Shown here: positions 60,063-64,000 of the stretch, one piece after another | How the letters are laid out: every line of letters starts with the position of its first letter | Numbering within the stretch: the first letter of the stretch is position 1 | Source: a bacterium | Lineage (GTDB): Bacteria; Desulfobacterota; JAPLJL01 | Reading direction: 5' to 3' | DNA: 64,000 nt | NCBI GenBank assembly: GCA_028713675.1 | Contig: JAQTNV010000001.1 | Span: forward strand, 186,001-250,000 | The notes under the pieces: generated by a model | What the model was told of the DNA's origin: nothing | The model's database searches: none | Seen by the model: the letters and a program-made list of their open reading frames with translations, nothing else | Program-made: the position numbers and the translations under genes

Positions 60063-60138
60063 TGGAGCCGAGAGGGGGACTCGAACCCCCGACCTGCTGA
60101 TTACGAATCAGCTGCTCTACCGACTGAGCTATCTCGGC
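60063..60138 (-). tRNA. tRNA-Thr (anticodon CGU)
   Basis: The minus strand gives acceptor stem GCCGAGA/TCTCGGC, a D-arm with AGCTCAGTCGGTAGAGC, an anticodon arm GCTGA-TTCGTAA-TCAGC (anticodon CGU), a T-arm GGGGGTTCGAGTCCCCC, discriminator U and encoded CCA. All stems pair. The length is 76 with CCA. Its 5' part overlaps the 3' end of the HtrA gene on the same strand. Confidence 0.95.
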
Positions 60139-61459
60139 CCTTGGGACGACGTTTAAAAAGCAAATACCGGGTATCTTTTCCATCCTGGACCGTCACCAGA
60201 AAGCGCTCCTTCTCCTTGACCTTCGCGATGGCTTTCCGGAAATCCTCCAGGGCTTTGATCTTCTGCCCCTCGATTTCCAGGATCACCTGGGCCTGGCCCA
60301 GCCCGGCCTCGCCCGCCACCGAGCCCGATTCCACGAATGAAACGAACACCCCTTCCCGGGCCTCCACCCGGTATTGAAACCGGAAAAGGTCGGTCAGGGG
60401 TTTGACATAAAAGCCCAGGTCGGTTTCCACCTCTTCCGGCTCGATCTCGGGTTGTTCCCCCACCTTGAGCTTGACCATTTTTTCCTTGCCCTGCCGGATC
60501 AGGCCGACCTCCGCTTCCTTTCCCACCCCGGTTTTCGACACCATCCGGACGAAATTCTTGATATCCTCGTCGTTTTCGCATTCGACCGGGCTGCCCGCGA
60601 ACTCGAAGATGATGTCCCCCGGCGCGAGCCCCGCCCTCTCGGCGGGAGAACCGCTGAAAACCGCGTTCACCACCACCCCGCTCCGCGAGGGAATCCCGAA
60701 GTATTCGGCCAGGTCGCGGTTCAAGGGCTGGAAAGTCACCCCGATCCAGCCCCGGTCAATCTTGCCGGAGGCGAGGATCTTGTCCCTGACCTCGAGCACG
60801 GTGTTGACCGGGATGGTAAAACCGATCCCCCGCCCCTGCATCATCGAGTTGATCCCGATGACCTCCTTGTTCAGGTTGACCAGAGGTCCCCCGCTGGAGC
60901 CGAAATCAATCATGGCGTCGGTCTGGAGAAAGTCCGTGATCAGGGGCCCGTTCTCCACGTTTCTTCCCCGCCCGCTGACGATCCCCAGGGTGACCGTCCC
61001 GTCCAGGCCGTAGGGGTTGCCGATGGCCAGCACCCACTGCCCGACCTGCACCTGATCGGAATTCCCCAGCTGGGCCACCGGCATCTGACCTTCCGGCTGG
61101 ATCTGGATCACGGCGAGATCGGTTTGCTTGTCGGTGCCCAGAACCTTGGCCGGGAATTTCTTCTTGAAATTGGGAATGGTCACCGTCACCTTCACCGCCT
61201 TGGAAACGACATGATCGTTGGTGATGATGTAACCCTTGGGATCGACAATCACCCCGGAACCGACCACGGTGATCTTGCGGTTTTCCTGCTTCAGAATCGC
61301 CTGGATATGCACCACGGCGGGCTGCACCGCCTGGGAAACCTCGGTGATCACCTTCTGCAGGGCGGTGAAATCACCCTGCGGGTTTTCCGCCCGGGCGGAA
61401 AGCGGAGAAAGAATCAGGAAAAGCCCGACCCCCAGAAGCCAGATCCGTTTTTTCATCAT
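60101..61459 (-). CDS. htrA: HtrA/Do-like periplasmic serine protease
   Basis: A 452-residue protein with a signal peptide (about 1-24, ending SARA). The catalytic triad is His83 (TNDHVV), Asp114 (QTDLAVIQI) and Ser189 (DFGSSGGPL). Two PDZ domains follow, at about 255-335 (GVVVNAVFSGSPAERAGLAPGDIIFEF) and 360-435 (VFVSFVESGSVAGEAGLGQAQVILEI). It acts in periplasmic protein quality control. It starts right at the stop of the Yip1 gene. The last residues (about GRDSSVGRAADS) are read from the tRNA-Thr gene, the stop being TAA in the anticodon loop. The true structural end is around KRRPK. Confidence 0.93.
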   Translation of the reverse strand: MMKKRIWLLGVGLFLILSPLSARAENPQGDFTALQKVITEVSQAVQPAVVHIQAILKQENRKITVVGSGVIVDPKGYIITNDHVVSKAVKVTVTIPNFKKKFPAKVLGTDKQTDLAVIQIQPEGQMPVAQLGNSDQVQVGQWVLAIGNPYGLDGTVTLGIVSGRGRNVENGPLITDFLQTDAMIDFGSSGGPLVNLNKEVIGINSMMQGRGIGFTIPVNTVLEVRDKILASGKIDRGWIGVTFQPLNRDLAEYFGIPSRSGVVVNAVFSGSPAERAGLAPGDIIFEFAGSPVECENDEDIKNFVRMVSKTGVGKEAEVGLIRQGKEKMVKLKVGEQPEIEPEEVETDLGFYVKPLTDLFRFQYRVEAREGVFVSFVESGSVAGEAGLGQAQVILEIEGQKIKALEDFRKAIAKVKEKERFLVTVQDGKDTRYLLFKRRPKGRDSSVGRAADS

Positions 61460-62197
61460 TCAACCTGAAAGGAAGAAATTGGAAGCCATCGAAAAAAACA
61501 TCACGGCGAAAATCATGACCAGGAAAATCATCAGCAGGCCCGGCATGATCACCACCATGGTGGCCCGCGCGGTCGAGAAGCCCTGGGATTCCCGGAGTCC
61601 CCAGATTAAAAGGATGGGTTTGTAGACCGCCTTGATCAGGTCGCCGAGGACCGGGATCACGCTCAGGACATCCGGGCTTTCGGAATATGAGACCGCGCTC
61701 AAGGTATTTTTAAAATCCCTTTTCCCGCCGAAAAAGCGGACAAAAATGTGAAAAACCACGCAAAACAACAAGGTCCGGAAAAAACTGAAAACCGGCGCGA
61801 AAAACAGCATCCCGACGATCAGGTTCCCGGTGATCTCCCCTTCCCCCAGACCCAGGGCTGTAATCCATGATGTTCCATACAGATAGAGACCCGGCAGGCT
61901 CAAAATGGTTCCGAGGGTGCCCAGGATCACCGCGTAGGTAAGGGGGGCGATCCATCCCGGCACGGGGTCCCGGAGATTTTGAAAAAACTGGCGGGGCGAA
62001 AACATCACTTCCGCCCAGGTCTCGGCCAGGGCCCGAAACAATCCCCGGGATTTCAGACTCTCCCAGGGAATACCCCCATTCCCCGCTTTTGCCCCCGAAG
62101 GGGGTGAAAACAGGGGATCAGGCACGGGCTGGTCGGGCAGGATCACCGGTCCCGACTGGCCGGGAATGTTTTCCGGCGGTTTCGGTTCTTCTTCCAC
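61460..62197 (-). CDS. Yip1-family membrane protein
   Basis: A 245-residue protein. A proline-rich N-terminal tail (1-48) is followed by five membrane segments typical of the YIP1/YIF1 domain: SPRQFFQNLRDPVPGWIAPLTYAVILGTLGT, then about 95-115, 125-150, LVIGMLFF-like, and GLLMIFLVMIFAVMFFSM at the end. The motif SPRxFF at the domain start is a good family marker. The GTG start has a weak upstream region. It ends in TGA directly before the HtrA ATG, so both are translated from one mRNA and may cooperate in envelope maintenance. Confidence 0.85.
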   Translation of the reverse strand: MEEEPKPPENIPGQSGPVILPDQPVPDPLFSPPSGAKAGNGGIPWESLKSRGLFRALAETWAEVMFSPRQFFQNLRDPVPGWIAPLTYAVILGTLGTILSLPGLYLYGTSWITALGLGEGEITGNLIVGMLFFAPVFSFFRTLLFCVVFHIFVRFFGGKRDFKNTLSAVSYSESPDVLSVIPVLGDLIKAVYKPILLIWGLRESQGFSTARATMVVIMPGLLMIFLVMIFAVMFFSMASNFFLSG

Positions 62198-62394
62198 GTC
62201 TCAATAATATTCGTTTTGCCGTCTCTTTGTAAACCCGAAGGGCAAAGCGCATGGCGCATAGGGCATAGGGCATAGAGCAAGGAGCAAGGAGCAGAGAGTA
62301 TAGAGTAAGCGGTAGGCAGCTCAAAGCTCAAAGGTAAAAGCCTAAGGTGGTTCACCGGTTACCTGTTTTCGGCTACCGGCTACCTGCTTTTAAA
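62198..62394. repeat. Heptad tract spacer
   Basis: 62240-62345 is a heptad tract (AGGGCAT, AGAGCAA, AGGAGCA, AGCTCAA, AGGTAAA units), followed by CGGTTAC/CGGCTAC units to 62390. No coding is seen. Confidence 0.75.
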
Positions 62395-63282
62395 TTATCG
62401 CAGCGCCGCGATGCTGACCTTGCCCTGCTGACCGAACTCGGAGGCCGCCAGGTCGCACTTGGTGCGGAGGAGATAGGCGATCGGGGCGGGGATTTCCCGG
62501 CGGTGCTCGGAAAGCACATAATAATTCGCCTGGCCCTTGCTGAAGATCAGGTCGGCCCCGGCCAGAGCTTTTTTCAGATCGGAAGACATCTCCTCGAAAG
62601 AGATCCCGAGCGTGTCCGGCCCGGCCTCGATCACCCGCGCGACCTGGTCCAATCCCACCGTCTTTCCATCCTCAACCGTGGCGTCGGAGGTAATCGGCCC
62701 GCCCCGGAGCACGGAAGCGACCCGCGCTCCCATCCTTTTCAGCTCTTCGATCAGCAGGCGGTCAAGGGCGATCTCCCCGACGTTGTCATGGATGAAAAGG
62801 ATATTTTTCGCTTTCCGGGCCGCCTGGTGGATTTTCCCGATTTCATCCACCGCGAGAGAACGGGAAACGGCCTCCCGGAGCCGGAGTTCCAGGGCCGTTT
62901 CGGTCACCCGGTATCCCGTTCCGACGGTGCGGAAATCCAGCTCGTTCCCGGCCACCGCGAGACGGACCAGCCGGTGAAAACGTTCCTTCTCCGGCACGCT
63001 TTTAAGTTCCGTTCTGACCTTGTCCGCCAGTTTTACCCCGGCGTGGTTGGCCCGCTCCCGGATATCGGCAAAGGGAACCAGGATCCCGGTCACCTTTTTC
63101 AGGATCCGGTGAACCCCGGTGATGTAAAAGGAAGGGGGACGCGCGCCGTCATAATTTTTCGCCAGAAAATCCAGGGCCTCCCGGATCACCTGGCGGCTCA
63201 TCTCGGGAGACAGATCCAGGTCCCTGGCGGCGCCTACCAGGTCATCCAGGATGCAGGGAATGCAGACGTTTTGGGCTTTCAT
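62395..63282 (-). CDS. DUF89/ARMT1-family damage-control phosphatase
   Basis: About 295 residues from the ATG at 63282 (MKAQNVCIPCILDDLVG); longer starts upstream would encode an unrelated extension. The N-terminal CIPC cysteine pair is typical of the prokaryotic DUF89 subfamily. Metal and substrate motifs are FIHDNVGEIALDRLLIEEL (DNxGE), GGPITSDATVEDG and LIFSKGQANYYVLSEHRRE (GQANYE-like). These enzymes dephosphorylate damaged metabolite phosphates. It is divergent to the lipoprotein gene at 63361, with the shared promoter gap of 78 bp carrying a TATAAT at 63309-63314 for the right-hand gene. Confidence 0.9.
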   Translation of the reverse strand: MKAQNVCIPCILDDLVGAARDLDLSPEMSRQVIREALDFLAKNYDGARPPSFYITGVHRILKKVTGILVPFADIRERANHAGVKLADKVRTELKSVPEKERFHRLVRLAVAGNELDFRTVGTGYRVTETALELRLREAVSRSLAVDEIGKIHQAARKAKNILFIHDNVGEIALDRLLIEELKRMGARVASVLRGGPITSDATVEDGKTVGLDQVARVIEAGPDTLGISFEEMSSDLKKALAGADLIFSKGQANYYVLSEHRREIPAPIAYLLRTKCDLAASEFGQQGKVSIAALR

Positions 63283-63308
63283 GTTTTCATCACTATCAGA
63301 GATTGGAT

Positions 63309-63352
63309 TATAATAGAATACATAATCCTGAAAAACCAAACAGGGAAAGGAT
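63309..63352 (+). promoter_or_regulatory. -10 element and Shine-Dalgarno of the lipoprotein gene
   Basis: A consensus TATAAT (63309-63314) and a GGGAAAGGA Shine-Dalgarno sequence (about 63343-63351) precede ATG63361 with proper spacing. The -35 at 17 bp (TTCATC) is poor. Confidence 0.5.
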
Positions 63353-63360
63353 CGGCCAAT

Positions 63361-64000
63361 ATGAAAAGATCGAAATTATGCCCGATATTTTTCTCCGTCC
63401 TGTTCGTGATCGGAATGATGATCGGATGCGGTGATGATACCAACGGCACCAATACCAATGGGAATGGGAATGGGAACGGGAACGGAAATGAAAATGAATA
63501 TAACTCCGGGCAGACGGCCACGATCAACCATAACGCCACAGACCTGTCCCGGATACCGGCGGCCTGGATAACCACCGCCAAGCAGAACCTGCACATCGCC
63601 TACGGCCATACCTCTCACGGCAGTCAGCTGATCGACGGGATGACCGGACTGGTTCAATTTAAAGGCGACCTCTACGCTTTCAATAACGGCGGCAGCAATG
63701 GGGCCCTGGACCTCCGGGACACGCCCTTCTCCGGGGCCAGCGACCTGGGGAATCCCGACCGGACCTCCTGGGCGAACGCCACCCGGGATTACCTGGACAA
63801 CCATTCCGACATAAACGTGGTGATCTGGTCCTGGTGCGGACAGGTCAGCTCGGCCACCGAGAACGACATCAATACCTATCTCGATCTCATGAATGATCTT
63901 GAAAACGATTACCCAAATGTTAGATTCGTCTATATGACCGGCCACCTGGACGGCAGCGGACTGACCGGAAACCTGCACCTCCGCAACGAACAGATCAGAA
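63361..64000 (+). CDS. Lipoprotein with Asn-Gly repeat, partial
   Basis: At least 213 residues, running off the right edge. The signal ends in MMIGC (Cys23), a lipobox-like site. Next is a low-complexity TNTNGNGNGNGNGNENE linker encoded by a GGGAAT-type hexamer array. The following domain has YGHTSHGSQLIDGMTGL, VVIWSWCGQVSS and YMTGHLDGSG, with conserved Gly/Ser/His spacing resembling an SGNH-hydrolase-like or related secreted fold; I do not recognise the family with certainty. It would sit on the outer face of a membrane. Confidence 0.75.
   Translation, partial: MKRSKLCPIFFSVLFVIGMMIGCGDDTNGTNTNGNGNGNGNGNENEYNSGQTATINHNATDLSRIPAAWITTAKQNLHIAYGHTSHGSQLIDGMTGLVQFKGDLYAFNNGGSNGALDLRDTPFSGASDLGNPDRTSWANATRDYLDNHSDINVVIWSWCGQVSSATENDINTYLDLMNDLENDYPNVRFVYMTGHLDGSGLTGNLHLRNEQIR

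Noticed and set aside
59979-60377. Plus-strand reading frame with SNPRPADYESAALPTELSRP
   Set aside because: This is the antisense of tRNA-Thr and of the HtrA 3' end, a well-known false gene pattern.

Overview
The window reads as chromosomal DNA of a Gram-negative, probably anaerobic heterotroph. Supporting this are an outer-membrane POTRA/barrel protein, a TRAP transporter, a Do-like periplasmic protease, lipoprotein and Sec signals, a glycyl radical enzyme with its activase, and radical SAM proteins. The argS plus SPOR-protein pairing, an ETF/HdrD-like/FixCX operon, acetoacetate/beta-keto-acid enzymes and a CGC-type C-terminal tail on a secreted protease would fit a Desulfobacterota-like (former Deltaproteobacteria) lineage. 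That placement is inference; no rRNA or marker set is present. The sequence is GC-rich except for one AT-rich gene at 49.5-50.5 kb.

Layout. 1-13 kb: a DEAD/DEAH helicase cut by the left edge, a glycyl radical enzyme and activase, a flavin-barrel protein, a tandem pair of membrane paralogues, a GNAT protein, a glutaminyl cyclase, an MFS pump, an isochorismatase-fold hydrolase and a Phd/PIN toxin-antitoxin pair. 13-18.5 kb (minus): an amino-acid permease, TRAP DctM and DctQ, and a secreted protein where DctP is expected. 18.7-27.8 kb (minus): one long operon, TetR - FAD oxidase with histone-H1-like tail - EtfB - EtfA - HdrD-like Fe-S protein - second FAD oxidase - FixC - FixX, behind a textbook sigma70 promoter with a perfect TetR palindrome. 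28-44.4 kb: methyltransferase, membrane glycosyltransferase, B12/radical SAM protein, aspS, an aberrant EF-G paralogue, an M6 protease, an endonuclease III relative, SPOR protein and argS (all minus), then an MFS transporter and a MEMO protein (plus). 44.7-47.6 kb: a beta-keto acid cleavage enzyme and acetoacetyl-CoA synthetase, which share acetoacetate as product and substrate. 47.6-53.7 kb: a repeat-dense accessory zone holding a QueG-like Fe-S protein, an AT-rich beta-propeller gene, a Phd/RelE pair and a BamA-like protein. 53.7-64 kb: a second secreted protein of the TRAP-linked type, moaA, PBP1A, MBL hydrolase, tRNA-Thr overlapping an HtrA protease, a Yip1 protein, a DUF89 protein and a lipoprotein cut by the right edge.

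Two things stand out. First is the flavin/Fe-S operon, which combines the full FixABCX gene set (EtfB/EtfA/FixC/FixX) with two GlcD/VAO-type flavoproteins and an HdrD-like protein. That combination suggests ETF-centred electron transfer from 2-hydroxyacid-type or acyl oxidation to quinone. Second, the intergenic DNA is dominated by degenerate 7-bp (and some 9-bp) periodic tracts, several REP-like palindrome families and an inverted-repeat element of about 190 bp. The heptad tracts run into genes and appear to have become coding: an insertion in ArgS, the signal peptide of the glutaminyl cyclase, and the C-termini of a permease and a methyltransferase.
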